A stretch of 64,000 bases of DNA. Source: an uncultured Opitutia bacterium (lineage in GTDB: Bacteria > Verrucomicrobiota > Verrucomicrobiia > Opitutales > Coraliomargaritaceae). The stretch's first letter is position 1; each line of letters opens with the position of its first letter. Below the pieces are notes generated by a model. The model was not told the origin of the DNA. It ran no database searches and worked only from the letters and a program-made list of their open reading frames with translations. A program made the translations under genes and the position numbers. Shown here in pieces: positions 38,274-46,655 of this stretch. The stretch lies in contig CAKZOI010000022.1 of NCBI GenBank assembly GCA_937136395.1, positions 335,277 to 399,276 on the forward strand, written 5' to 3'.

Positions 38274-39052
38274 GTGAATTTTGGATCAGTCTATTTGTTG
38301 TTGGAGTCTTTGTTGCAGGAGCCGCCTATTTGTTAGCACTACGTCTAAAGCTGATGGCGGTAGTCGATTTAGTTTGGACGGCAGGTTTAGGCATTGGTGC
38401 GATCGCCTATTTATTTGTTTCAGGGCAAGATAGTCTCCGAGCTTATGTCGTGACTTTATTGATCGCAATTTGGTCCTTGCGGCTGACCTATCACTTGCTG
38501 ACAGATCGTGTGCTTCAGCGAGAAGAAGATCCGCGCTACAAAGATCTCGCAGATTTTTGGGGTGCTTCAGCGAAGCGTAATTTCCTAGGCCTCTTTTTGG
38601 CGCAAGTGGTGTTTGTCGCTCTTTTTTTGTGGCCTCTATCGATTGCAATCGATGCAGAACCGTCCAGATGGATGTGGCTTGATTGGTTGGGCGTTTTGAT
38701 CGCTATGACTGCATTCATGGGCGAGTCGCTAGCAGACCGGCAACTGGCAAAATTTCGTGCGCGGTCTGAGAATCGAGACAAAGTTTGTCGCGATGGGTTA
38801 TGGCGCTATTCAAGGCATCCGAATTACTTTTTCGAATGGTTGCATTGGTGGGCTTATGTTGCCTTTGCGGCCACGACTGCATGGTGGTGGGCGTTGATCG
38901 GGCCCGCAGCAATGTATGTCTTCTTACGTTATCTTACCGGGATTCCACACGCTGAACGCTCTTCGTTGAAGCGTCGAGGTGAGGATTACCGGCACTATCA
39001 ACAAACCACTAGCGCTTTTTTCCCATGGATACCACACGAACCACAGTCTTGA
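38270..39052 (+). CDS. DUF1295 membrane protein (steroid 5-alpha-reductase-like)
   Basis: A 260-residue protein with six or more membrane helices. The C-terminal motif GLWRYSRHPNYFFEWLHWW near residues 178-196 is the shared signature of DUF1295, steroid reductases and isoprenylcysteine methyltransferases, where it binds NADPH or SAM. In acyl-modification clusters a reductase role toward an unsaturated or methylene intermediate is plausible but unproven. It sits between the desaturase (4-base overlap) and the methyltransferase (28-base overlap). Confidence 0.88.
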   Translation: MSEFWISLFVVGVFVAGAAYLLALRLKLMAVVDLVWTAGLGIGAIAYLFVSGQDSLRAYVVTLLIAIWSLRLTYHLLTDRVLQREEDPRYKDLADFWGASAKRNFLGLFLAQVVFVALFLWPLSIAIDAEPSRWMWLDWLGVLIAMTAFMGESLADRQLAKFRARSENRDKVCRDGLWRYSRHPNYFFEWLHWWAYVAFAATTAWWWALIGPAAMYVFLRYLTGIPHAERSSLKRRGEDYRHYQQTTSAFFPWIPHEPQS

Positions 39053-40254
39053 ATCAGGATTCAACAGCACCGATTCGTCTACGCTTTATAGAGCGCTTGT
39101 TTTTGCGCTTTATGAAGGGGCTTCGCCATGGCAGTATGCGGATCAATTTCCCCAGTGGTGCAACGGCTGTTGTTGGCGACCATGCCTTGCCGATGGTCAC
39201 GCTTCAGATTGTTAAGCCTGAATTTTTTAGGCGTGTGCTATCTGGTGGCAGTGTGGGCTTTGGTGAGGCATATGTCGATGGCCTGTGGATTACCACCGAT
39301 TTGAGTGGGCTGCTGAACCTAATGGCTCGTAATCAGCGAGAAGTTGGCGGTTTAAGTAAAGGCTTCTCATTCGTGACTCAGCAAGTGAATCGTTTTTATC
39401 ATCTTGCACGAAAGAATACTCTCAAGAAGAGCCGTGAGAATATTCAAGCGCACTACGATTTAAGTAATGAGTTTTACGAGACCTTCCTTGATCCCACGAT
39501 GACCTATTCAAGTGCTTACTTTGGGAGTCACAAAGAGTCCCTAGAACAGGCGCAATTAAGCAAGATCGATCGTATGTTGGACCTTGCAGGTATTCGAGAG
39601 GGAGACTCGATTCTGGAAATCGGTTCGGGGTGGGGTGCGTTGGCGAAGCGTGCCGCTGAGCGAGGGTGCACAGTAAAGACCGTGACGCTTTCCGACGAAC
39701 AGTTCGTCTATGCGCAAGAGTGCTTTGTCGATGCCGGGGTGGCGAGGCAGGTCGATATTTGTTTGCAGGATTATCGCACGCTTCAAGGGCAATATGATGC
39801 GATCGTTTCCTGCGAGATGATCGAGGCAGTGGGTAAGGAATATTTGCCAAGTTACTTTAAAAAGATTCGTGATTGCTTGAAGCCGGGGGCAAAAGCGGTG
39901 ATTCAAGCGATAACGATCTCGGATGATCGTTATGAGCAGTATTGCCGTAGTTGTGACTGGATACAAAAACACATCTTCCCAGGTGGGCATTTGCCTTCTC
40001 CTGGCGCGATTTGCCAACATGTTACAGAGGCTGGCGGAATGCGTGTAGAGCAAATGGATGCGTTTGGGCGTGACTACGCTGAGACGCTGCGTCGTTGGGC
40101 GAAGGCCTTTAATCGTAATCACCGGAAGGTCGATTCATTGGGCTTCGATGCCGCGTTTCGTCGAAAGTGGAACTACTATTTGAGTTACTGTGAAGCTGGG
40201 TTTGATACGGACCTGATTGATGTGCAACACATGGTGATTGAGCGTGATGCGTGA
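39025..40254 (+). CDS. Cyclopropane-fatty-acid synthase-family methyltransferase (409 aa)
   Basis: A SAM-dependent methyltransferase acting on unsaturated acyl chains of phospholipids. An N-terminal lipid-binding region (GSVGFGEAYVDGLW near residue 77), the SNEFYETFLDPTMTYSSAYF segment near 149, SAM loop LEIGSGWGALAKRAAERG near 196 and CEMIEAVGKEYLPSYF near 264 are the CFA hallmarks. The product may be a cyclopropane, methylene or methyl branch. It is the last gene of the desaturase operon. Its 3' end runs into a 7-base tandem repeat that contains the stop codon. Confidence 0.92.
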   Translation: MDTTRTTVLNQDSTAPIRLRFIERLFLRFMKGLRHGSMRINFPSGATAVVGDHALPMVTLQIVKPEFFRRVLSGGSVGFGEAYVDGLWITTDLSGLLNLMARNQREVGGLSKGFSFVTQQVNRFYHLARKNTLKKSRENIQAHYDLSNEFYETFLDPTMTYSSAYFGSHKESLEQAQLSKIDRMLDLAGIREGDSILEIGSGWGALAKRAAERGCTVKTVTLSDEQFVYAQECFVDAGVARQVDICLQDYRTLQGQYDAIVSCEMIEAVGKEYLPSYFKKIRDCLKPGAKAVIQAITISDDRYEQYCRSCDWIQKHIFPGGHLPSPGAICQHVTEAGGMRVEQMDAFGRDYAETLRRWAKAFNRNHRKVDSLGFDAAFRRKWNYYLSYCEAGFDTDLIDVQHMVIERDA

Positions 40255-40271
40255 TGCGTGATGCGTGATGC
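40242..40271 (+). repeat. Heptanucleotide tandem repeat across a stop codon
   Basis: Four perfect GCGTGAT units (40242-40269) plus a partial unit. The TGA stop of the CFA-type gene at 40252-40254 is inside the second unit. As seven is not a multiple of three, gain or loss of a unit changes the C-terminal reading frame only at the very end of the protein. Confidence 0.8.
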
Positions 40272-40341
40272 GGGGGCGGTTCAGTTTTTTTTGGAGGGCA
40301 CGCTCGCCTTGCCTTACGTATACTACCTTTAAAATTTTTCT

Positions 40342-41136
40342 TTAGATGACTGCGCGTGTTTTCTCGCGGTGGTCGCGGTCAATCAGCGTGTGGCTTGATT
40401 CGGGAGCGGGGCGAGTATGGATCGCTAGTTTCTTTTTGTAGTAGAGTTGCGCCGCTTGCCACGTGATGCGCGGGATACTGTTTAAGGCGGTGTCGAACGG
40501 GTGAACTAGTGCGTGTCGAAGAATGCCGACGTTGGTGAGTGGTTTGGCATTGCCTTGTATCCATGTTTTTAAAACGTATTCGCCATCTCGATACAAATTG
40601 ACGCCTAGATAGATCTCATCGGCTTCGATGCGAAAGGTGAAATGGTAGTCTCCGCCCATATTGTTGAAGGGCGAAACATGGAAATCTTTCGGGCAAGTCG
40701 TGGTCCAGCAGTGATCTGCGGTTTGATTCAACTCGGTCAAAGGGTAGATGTGTCGATCACCAAAGGTGTTGTTCACTTCGGCGACGACAGCGAGTAGTTG
40801 ATCGCCTTGCATACGCAGGTGAAAGTTTACAGGATTAAAGGCATAGCCGAAATAACGCGGCGATGTAATCAATAGTGTATGTGTGGCTGTTTCACTCGGT
40901 ATTATTTCGTCGAGTTGTTGTGCGATTGTCTTATCGTTGCTATTTAAGTAGTCGCGGTCGTTGACTGTTAAAGTGCGGAATTGATTATACCCGAATAGGC
41001 TGACTTGCTCGGAGAGCTTTGGTAGTTCTCCGAGGTCGAAACTGAAGAAGGTCGCAGGATAGGTGAATGCATGTGGTGTCGGTCCTATGCGTTCATGGAC
41101 GACCTTTCCGCGATGCAACTGTGAACGAAGTGTCAT
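40342..41136 (-). CDS. DUF1365 family protein
   Basis: A 264-residue protein of unknown biochemical role. The start SQLHRGKVVHERIGPTPHAF and the RYFGYAFNPVNFHL segment near residue 91 define DUF1365. Across bacteria this family is almost always found between an FAD amine-oxidase-like gene and a CFA-type methyltransferase, as here. It overlaps the upstream FAD gene by 4 bases and is the last gene of the leftward trio. It probably takes part in acyl-chain modification. Confidence 0.88.
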   Translation of the reverse strand: MTLRSQLHRGKVVHERIGPTPHAFTYPATFFSFDLGELPKLSEQVSLFGYNQFRTLTVNDRDYLNSNDKTIAQQLDEIIPSETATHTLLITSPRYFGYAFNPVNFHLRMQGDQLLAVVAEVNNTFGDRHIYPLTELNQTADHCWTTTCPKDFHVSPFNNMGGDYHFTFRIEADEIYLGVNLYRDGEYVLKTWIQGNAKPLTNVGILRHALVHPFDTALNSIPRITWQAAQLYYKKKLAIHTRPAPESSHTLIDRDHREKTRAVI

Positions 41137-42410
41137 AGATCGATGCCAAACCCTTGCGCGACTTCGACGGCTGATTTGACGGCATCTTCGTGGAAACCAT
41201 AGCCGAAGTAACTACCGCAAAACCAAGTGTTATGTTCTCCATTCATGCTGCGTAGTTTATCCTGTGTCGCCATGCTAGCAAAGGAATAAAGCGGATGCAT
41301 GAGTGTGGTGGAGTTAATCAATTTATCGTCTGGAATTTTTTCAGACGGATTGAGGGTAACAATGTAATCCTGCTTGGTGTGCAAATTTTGCAGACGGTTC
41401 ATATAGTAACTGACTGCGACTGGTCGCGACTCGCGATCACCTGCGTCGCGAACAAAGTTCCATGAGGACCAGAGCTTACGATTGCTCGGAAGCTGTGATG
41501 TGTCGGTGTGGAGGATCACTTTGTTGGCTTGGTATCGCCATGGGGCTAAGTTTTCTGTTTCGTGTTTGCTTGGGTCACTCAGCAATTTAAGTGCTTCATC
41601 GGCATGGGTTCCGATCACTACATGATCGAATGGGAGTTCTTTTCCATCCTGCATGTGCAAGGTGACCCCGTCTTTGGATCGAGAAATGTGTGTCGGAGCG
41701 GCATTTAAGTTTGGCTCATTTTGAAAGGTTTTAAGCATTGCTCGCACGTAGGTGCGTGAGCCGCCTTTGACCACTCGCCATTGTGGTCGATTCGTGAGCC
41801 TAAGTAGACCATGGTTTTCCAGAAAGTGTAAATACGGCTGTGCAGGAAAGGCGCGCATCTCAGCAATCGGCGAAGACCAAATCGCGGCCCCCATTGGGTA
41901 GAGGTAGTTTTGTAGGAAGGCATTGCCGAAGCCACGATCATCGCAATAGTCGCCGAGCGCTTTACCTTCTAGATAGCCCGAGTTGAGGTCGCGATAGCCG
42001 ATCTTAGCGAAGCGGTAGAGATCGCGCACGAAGGCAAGGTGCTTGGGTTTAAAGAAGTAGCCAAGTGAGGGAAACAAGCTGGCTGCCGAGTTGCCTGAGT
42101 AGCCATAAGTGGAGGCTTTATCGTAAAAGCTGAAAGTCATGGAACTGTCTTCCAAGGCGACATCGAGTTGCTTGAGCACTTCAGTGAAGTTTGGATAATT
42201 GCGATGATTCATGACGATGAATCCTGTGTCCACGGGTGTGCCTGTGTCTGGACCTGTGGGCACTTTTAAAGTGCGCGTATGGCCTCCAGCGTAGTGATTC
42301 TTTTCGAAGAGATGCACCTCGTGTTTACGTTGCAGGAGCCAGGCTGCTGTCAGCCCTGCGACGCCGCAACCGACGACTGCTATTCGCTTTTTCTGTGTGT
42401 CTACGGGCAT
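41133..42410 (-). CDS. FAD-dependent amine-oxidase-like oxidoreductase
   Basis: A 425-residue flavoprotein. The dinucleotide-binding start KRIAVVGCGVAGLTAAWLLQ (residues 8-27) with a following E-K acidic end, GGHTRTLK near 42, and the C-terminal FCGSYFGYGFHEDAV segment near 393 are characteristic of the NAD(P)-binding amine oxidase-like proteins that accompany DUF1365 and CFA-type enzymes. It may oxidise or reduce a methylated acyl intermediate. It sits in the middle of the leftward operon, 3 bases after the methyltransferase gene. Confidence 0.9.
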   Translation of the reverse strand: MPVDTQKKRIAVVGCGVAGLTAAWLLQRKHEVHLFEKNHYAGGHTRTLKVPTGPDTGTPVDTGFIVMNHRNYPNFTEVLKQLDVALEDSSMTFSFYDKASTYGYSGNSAASLFPSLGYFFKPKHLAFVRDLYRFAKIGYRDLNSGYLEGKALGDYCDDRGFGNAFLQNYLYPMGAAIWSSPIAEMRAFPAQPYLHFLENHGLLRLTNRPQWRVVKGGSRTYVRAMLKTFQNEPNLNAAPTHISRSKDGVTLHMQDGKELPFDHVVIGTHADEALKLLSDPSKHETENLAPWRYQANKVILHTDTSQLPSNRKLWSSWNFVRDAGDRESRPVAVSYYMNRLQNLHTKQDYIVTLNPSEKIPDDKLINSTTLMHPLYSFASMATQDKLRSMNGEHNTWFCGSYFGYGFHEDAVKSAVEVAQGFGIDL

Positions 42411-42413
42411 CGT

Positions 42414-43430
42414 TTAACTTTGTTTGGAGAAACGGTAGTGCATGACGTACCACTCTGTGCCGTCGTTATAAGCAAAGAGTTCGGAACAAGCCATGTAGAA
42501 CATTCGCCAACGCTGTAGCCAGCGTTTAGCTTCTTTGCCATAGCATGTGCTTAAAATCTCAAGCACTTCTGGTTCTCTTGCATCTTGTTTTTCAAGCCAT
42601 GCTTCGAGGGTTTTGCTGTAGTGGATTCCGTTCACCTCCCAGCGTGCTTCTTCGGTAAAATCTTCAGCGGCTGTTGGAAGTAGGTCCACGGAGGGCATGA
42701 TGCCGCCGGTGAAAAAATACTTCGACATCCAGTCTTTAGAACTGTTGGCCTCAAATAGATAGGCTTGCGAGCGGTGCGCGAAGATGTGTATGAAGATTTT
42801 TCCGTCATCGTTGAGCCACTGGTGGATGCGTTTAAATAGTGATCGATGGTTGCGCACATGTTCAAACATCTCGACGGAGACTAGGCGGTCGAAGGACTGC
42901 TCGGGCGTGAACTCGTTAATGTCGCAGGTGATGACCTTTAAGTTTTTGAGCCCGCGTTCGTTCGCACGAGCTTCGATAAACTCTCGTTGAGAGTTGGAGT
43001 TGCTGACGGACGTAATGGAGCTCTCAGGGTAGTGCTCAGCCATCCAGAGACTGAGTGAGCCCCATCCACAACCAAGCTCAAGGATATCTTGGCCATTACG
43101 TAACTCTGCACGTTTGCAGCCCATTTCGAGCATGGTGGCTTCAGAAGTCTCTAGGCTGTCGCAACCTTCTGGCCAGTAGCCAGAGCTGTATTTAAGGTGT
43201 GGACCCAGCACATCGTGGAAATAGCGTGCAGGGATCTCGTAGTGTTGTTCATTGGCGGCGTCGGTTTCTTCCGCGACGGGGCGTATTTGCAATGCCTTCA
43301 CCCAGTCTTCAGCGGTTCGTGGGTTGGCGGTGATTTGTTGGAGGCGCTCTGAGAGTAGCTTCCGCATACCTTTACGAATGAGAGCATCACTAAGGATACG
43401 GCGTTCGGCGAGTTGGATAGCGAAGTTCAT
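42414..43430 (-). CDS. Second CFA/coclaurine-N-methyltransferase-like methyltransferase
   Basis: A 338-residue SAM-dependent enzyme of the CFA superfamily. EQHYEIPARYFHDVLGPHLK near residue 61, SAM loop ILELGCGWGSLSLWMAEHYP near 115 and SVEMFEHVRNHRSLFKRI near 184 are present. It lacks the long N-terminal lipid-binding domain of classical CFA synthases and resembles the plant coclaurine N-methyltransferase-like branch. It differs clearly from the 409-residue paralogue, so the two may act at different steps or on different lipids. It is the first gene of the leftward trio. Confidence 0.88.
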   Translation of the reverse strand: MNFAIQLAERRILSDALIRKGMRKLLSERLQQITANPRTAEDWVKALQIRPVAEETDAANEQHYEIPARYFHDVLGPHLKYSSGYWPEGCDSLETSEATMLEMGCKRAELRNGQDILELGCGWGSLSLWMAEHYPESSITSVSNSNSQREFIEARANERGLKNLKVITCDINEFTPEQSFDRLVSVEMFEHVRNHRSLFKRIHQWLNDDGKIFIHIFAHRSQAYLFEANSSKDWMSKYFFTGGIMPSVDLLPTAAEDFTEEARWEVNGIHYSKTLEAWLEKQDAREPEVLEILSTCYGKEAKRWLQRWRMFYMACSELFAYNDGTEWYVMHYRFSKQS

Positions 43431-43756
43431 GAGGATGTCAATTAGAGGAGTTGGGAGTCAGAATTCAGGAGTTCTATATAACGAAGCTTCTGGAGTGAAT
43501 AGCTTCACCATGTTAAGAATTATCGGAGGTTATTATGAAAACTTACTCCGCAATTTGACGTTTGTTGAGTCCGGGCTTTCGGACTGCCTCAGCACGTCCA
43601 ATATCTCATGATCGAGGCTTGTCGGATGCGGTTACTGTAGCCGAAATCGTAAGATTTTGGACCATTGTAGCTCAATATCATCAGCTCATATAAGGGTGGT
43701 TTCTAAGCTCGGACGCTACGGACCTAGATTTCTTTCGAAGTGATTTTGTAAGTTTT
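43431..43756. other. Intergenic region between divergent lipid-cluster genes
   Basis: These 326 bases lie between the leftward methyltransferase operon and the rightward SnoaL-like lipoprotein gene. They should contain both promoters. A hairpin AGTCCGGGCTTTCGGACT (43569-43586) and diverged repeat-like words near 43640-43725 are visible. No gene or RNA was recognised. Confidence 0.45.
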
Positions 43757-44380
43757 TTGCTCTTTGTGCGCTTTATATTTATGAAATATATTTCAACTGG
43801 CTTATTGCTTGGCGGCATTCTGTTATTGGGTTTGTTCGCTGGTTGCGCCTCTACAGATATGCATACACAAACTGTTCCAGATTCGACCTATCACAAGGCG
43901 CTTGCTCAAACGGATCCAGCGAAGTTCACTTTGCCGGAGCCTGGTTCTTTAGAAGAAGCCCAAATGTTAGGTGCCGTGAAGTCACTATTCACGGAGTATA
44001 CCCACGACAACCTATCGGCTAACATTGAGAAAGTGTATGCTGAGAAGGTGTATTTTCGTGATGCCTTTAAACAGTTTGAATCGGCACACGAGATTCGCGA
44101 ATACATGCTCGCAGGACTGGAGCCCCTAGAAAGTGCAGAGTTTGTGTTTACCAATGTCGCTCGAAATGGCGGTGACTTTTATTTGGAATGGACGATGCGC
44201 CTCGACTTTAAGAAGACACCAACTGGCACATGGGAGGAGTCCATCGGGATGACCCGCATGCGTTTCAATTCAGCGGGGCAAGTGATCTTTCATCAGGACT
44301 ATTGGGACCCGACCGATATCGTGTATGCGCGTATTCCAATTGCGAAGCAGCTGATCGCATATGTGAAAAAAATATTGTGA
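43757..44380 (+). CDS. SnoaL/NTF2-like lipoprotein
   Basis: A 207-residue protein. A lipoprotein signal is seen in LLLGGILLLGLFAGCAST, with the lipobox Cys near residue 30; if the start is the in-frame ATG at 43781, it is near residue 22. The rest is an NTF2-like fold (LFTEYTHDNLSANIEKVYAE, then DFYLEWTMRLDFKK and HQDYWDPTDIVYARIP) of the SnoaL-type proteins that often accompany CFA/FAD-oxidase/DUF1365 operons. It is probably a periplasmic lipid-binding or isomerase-like partner of the cluster. No catalytic residues can be assigned. Confidence 0.8.
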   Translation: MLFVRFIFMKYISTGLLLGGILLLGLFAGCASTDMHTQTVPDSTYHKALAQTDPAKFTLPEPGSLEEAQMLGAVKSLFTEYTHDNLSANIEKVYAEKVYFRDAFKQFESAHEIREYMLAGLEPLESAEFVFTNVARNGGDFYLEWTMRLDFKKTPTGTWEESIGMTRMRFNSAGQVIFHQDYWDPTDIVYARIPIAKQLIAYVKKIL

Positions 44381-44514
44381 GTGCAGAGGAGCTCTAATTT
44401 TAAAGGGTAAGCACTTGTTTCCTGTGGTTATAGACCGCCAGTTATGGAGGTCTCGACCAAAGAAACTTCGCTAACTTTAGCAAAGCAGGATGTAGGAGAG
44501 TAGCACAGTGAATA

Positions 44515-45102
44515 TTAAGATGATTGTAAAAACTTTGGACCACTGATGACTCTTTGAGATAGGGTCCTTCCCGTTCTTTTAAAGATGACGGCTAAAAATC
44601 CGCTAAACAGTCCGGGTAAGATGAAGGAAAAAAGGCCATAGTAACGCGCCAAAAAAGGGACTCTGGATCCTTCTCGATAGCGGATTGGCAACGGAGTCGT
44701 TTCGACCCAATCGTCAGGGACATGCTCTAGAATACTAATTGCGGAGGTGTATGGGCTGTTTTCTTCGAATATTTTGATTAAAGCAGGATCGTGGTTACCT
44801 GGCTCACCTTTAAAATATAGGACGCTTGCATCAAGGAAAGCGATATGCCCCGAATATGGTTCGTCGAACTCTTTAAAATGATGCAGGCCGCGCGTCCATA
44901 ATAATGGAGTCAGCGAAGGTGGCATTTCATTAGGGGCAGGGTAGATCGCGATAGAATAGCCAATCGGGAATTCCAGCATCTCGGGGTTGATTTGAGGAGG
45001 CATTACTTTTTGCTGAGGAGTGATTGTCACTGGCGGAGGATCATTCTTGAATTCTGGGTATTCTATATGACTAAAGAATATCCGAGAGTCAGTGAGATCC
45101 AA
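44515..45102 (-). CDS. Hypothetical protein, probably N-terminally incomplete
   Basis: An unrecognised 195-residue frame with a TTG start and no ribosome binding site. The frame stays open upstream to a TGA near 45150 without a better start. GHIAFLDASVLYF near residue 86 resembles the HxxFxDG-like C-terminal motif of prepilin-type proteins of Planctomycetes and Verrucomicrobia. A membrane segment (FSFILPGLFSGFLAVIF) lies near the C-terminus. The absence of a prepilin-like start suggests a truncated gene. Confidence 0.45.
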   Translation of the reverse strand: MDLTDSRIFFSHIEYPEFKNDPPPVTITPQQKVMPPQINPEMLEFPIGYSIAIYPAPNEMPPSLTPLLWTRGLHHFKEFDEPYSGHIAFLDASVLYFKGEPGNHDPALIKIFEENSPYTSAISILEHVPDDWVETTPLPIRYREGSRVPFLARYYGLFSFILPGLFSGFLAVIFKRTGRTLSQRVISGPKFLQSS

Positions 45103-45816
45103 AGTGCCATTAGCTTCAGAAAGTCTTCCATTGTCTGAAACTCTGCCGCGTCATATGCGGCATCCGTTTCTGTCTGCTGAATAGCAAAGACGATACTTAT
45201 GCTACGCATGTTTGATGATGCTCGAGCGTTTTCTGCCTTTACTCTAATTGTAGCAAATGCTGAACTCAGCTAGAGAGCAAAATCAATACTGACATGATTA
45301 GTGCGTAATACATATTTTTGCATAATCGTCCCATAACGTCAGTATACTGTTTATTGAGTAGTTATGTAAATAATGTTGTTTGTGCGGTATGGTTCTTCGT
45401 GGTGGATTTCGGTAATCCTTTGTGCTTTAGCGACCGACGAAGATAGCGGGTGATTAAACCTAAAAAATGAGTAGAACCGTTAATTAACGCTAATAGACGT
45501 CCTTTAACGGTTTAAAAATCAAAGTCGATGCCTCTTGCTGAATCTAGGTTGAACTTGAATGGCATTAACTTAATAAAGTGTTCGTTAAAAACCTGGAGGG
45601 TTGCGCTCCGTCGCAACCGCGAATAGTTTGAACCAGCTTAGGCGTTTCTAAGGAAATGACGAAGCATTGCCCTCTAATTGAAGTCATGAGTATCATCTCG
45701 ATAAAGCTTCTTAGTTAGAGCTGCTCTATATTACGTCTTATTCGCGGGGAGACTGAGTCGAATTGTTCTATTGGTCGTTGACCTCTGCGTTGTTGGGCAT
45801 TCGTTGTATTTATAAA
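45103..45816. other. Intergenic gap with a family B repeat
   Basis: The gap before mutM is about 710 bases. It holds a family B repeat (45594-45715) and AT-rich sequence with short inverted words (CGTTAATTAACG-like near 45476-45489). No gene with a start and ribosome binding site was found. The promoter of mutM is probably in the last 100 bases. Confidence 0.5.
45594..45715 (+). repeat. Dispersed repeat, family B (copy 2)
   Basis: It starts GGAGGGTTGCGCTCCGTCGC, then AACCGCGAATAGTTTGAA, and ends near the CTCTAATTGAAGTCATGAG segment. The first 30 bases are identical to copy 1 at 36656 and the rest is diverged. Confidence 0.7.
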
Positions 45817-46629
45817 ATGCCCGAACTACCCGAAGTTGAAACCACCCGTCGTGGGATTGCACCTCATGTTGAGGGGCGAACGATTGTAGGTGTCAATGTG
45901 CGCCAACCGCAGTTGCGCTGGAGGGTGCCGGAAACGGTGCAGGGCGCGGTAGGGTGTTTGGTTACTGCGGTGCGGCGGCGGGCCAAGTATTTGCTCATCG
46001 ATACGAATGCGGGCTCAATTGTGCTGCACCTGGGTATGTCCGGTAGTTTGACGGTCCAGTCACAAAACAAGGTGGTGGAGAAGCACGATCATTTGGATAT
46101 CGTTTTGGATGATGGGAATTGCCTGCGGTTGAATGATCCGCGTCGCTTCGGCGCGTGTCTGTGGCAGGGTGCGGATGAACCGACTTTGAAATTATTCGAG
46201 GGGCTGGGGCCGGAACCGTTGACAGATGCGTTCGATGCAAAGCGTTTGTATGAATTGTCGCGTGGGCGCACCGTGGCCGTGAAAAATTACATCATGACTA
46301 ATGCGATAGTGGTTGGTGTGGGGAATATTTATGCGAACGAAGCCTTGTTCATGAGCGGTATCGATCCGCGTAAAGCCGCAGGCATAGTAAGTCGTCAACG
46401 ATATGAACTGCTGGCGCAGAATATCAAGACCGTGCTCGCGAAAGCCATTGAGCAAGGCGGCACAACGCTGCGTGATTTTTTGGGTGCTGATGGCAAGCCC
46501 GGCTATTTTAGAATTCAACTCAAGGTCTACGGCAAGGTGGGTGAATCGTGTCCACAGTGCGGGACGGCTATTCGCTCTTTGAATATCGGACAGCGAAACA
46601 GTTTCTTTTGCCCGAAGTGTCAGCGTTAG
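45817..46629 (+). CDS. mutM: Formamidopyrimidine-DNA glycosylase
   Basis: A 270-residue base-excision-repair glycosylase/AP lyase for 8-oxoguanine and FapyG. The mature N-terminus PELPEVETTRRG with catalytic Pro and Glu, the conserved Lys in LHLGMSGSL near 60, the VGVGNIYANEALF helix-two-turn-helix near 164 and the C-terminal zinc finger (CPQC, then CPKC) are all present. ATG 45817 is fixed by the catalytic proline at position 2; the longer frame from 45763 is not used. It converges with rho. Confidence 0.96.
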   Translation: MPELPEVETTRRGIAPHVEGRTIVGVNVRQPQLRWRVPETVQGAVGCLVTAVRRRAKYLLIDTNAGSIVLHLGMSGSLTVQSQNKVVEKHDHLDIVLDDGNCLRLNDPRRFGACLWQGADEPTLKLFEGLGPEPLTDAFDAKRLYELSRGRTVAVKNYIMTNAIVVGVGNIYANEALFMSGIDPRKAAGIVSRQRYELLAQNIKTVLAKAIEQGGTTLRDFLGADGKPGYFRIQLKVYGKVGESCPQCGTAIRSLNIGQRNSFFCPKCQR

Positions 46630-46655
46630 TGACAGACAGGAGTGTTTATCTTACT

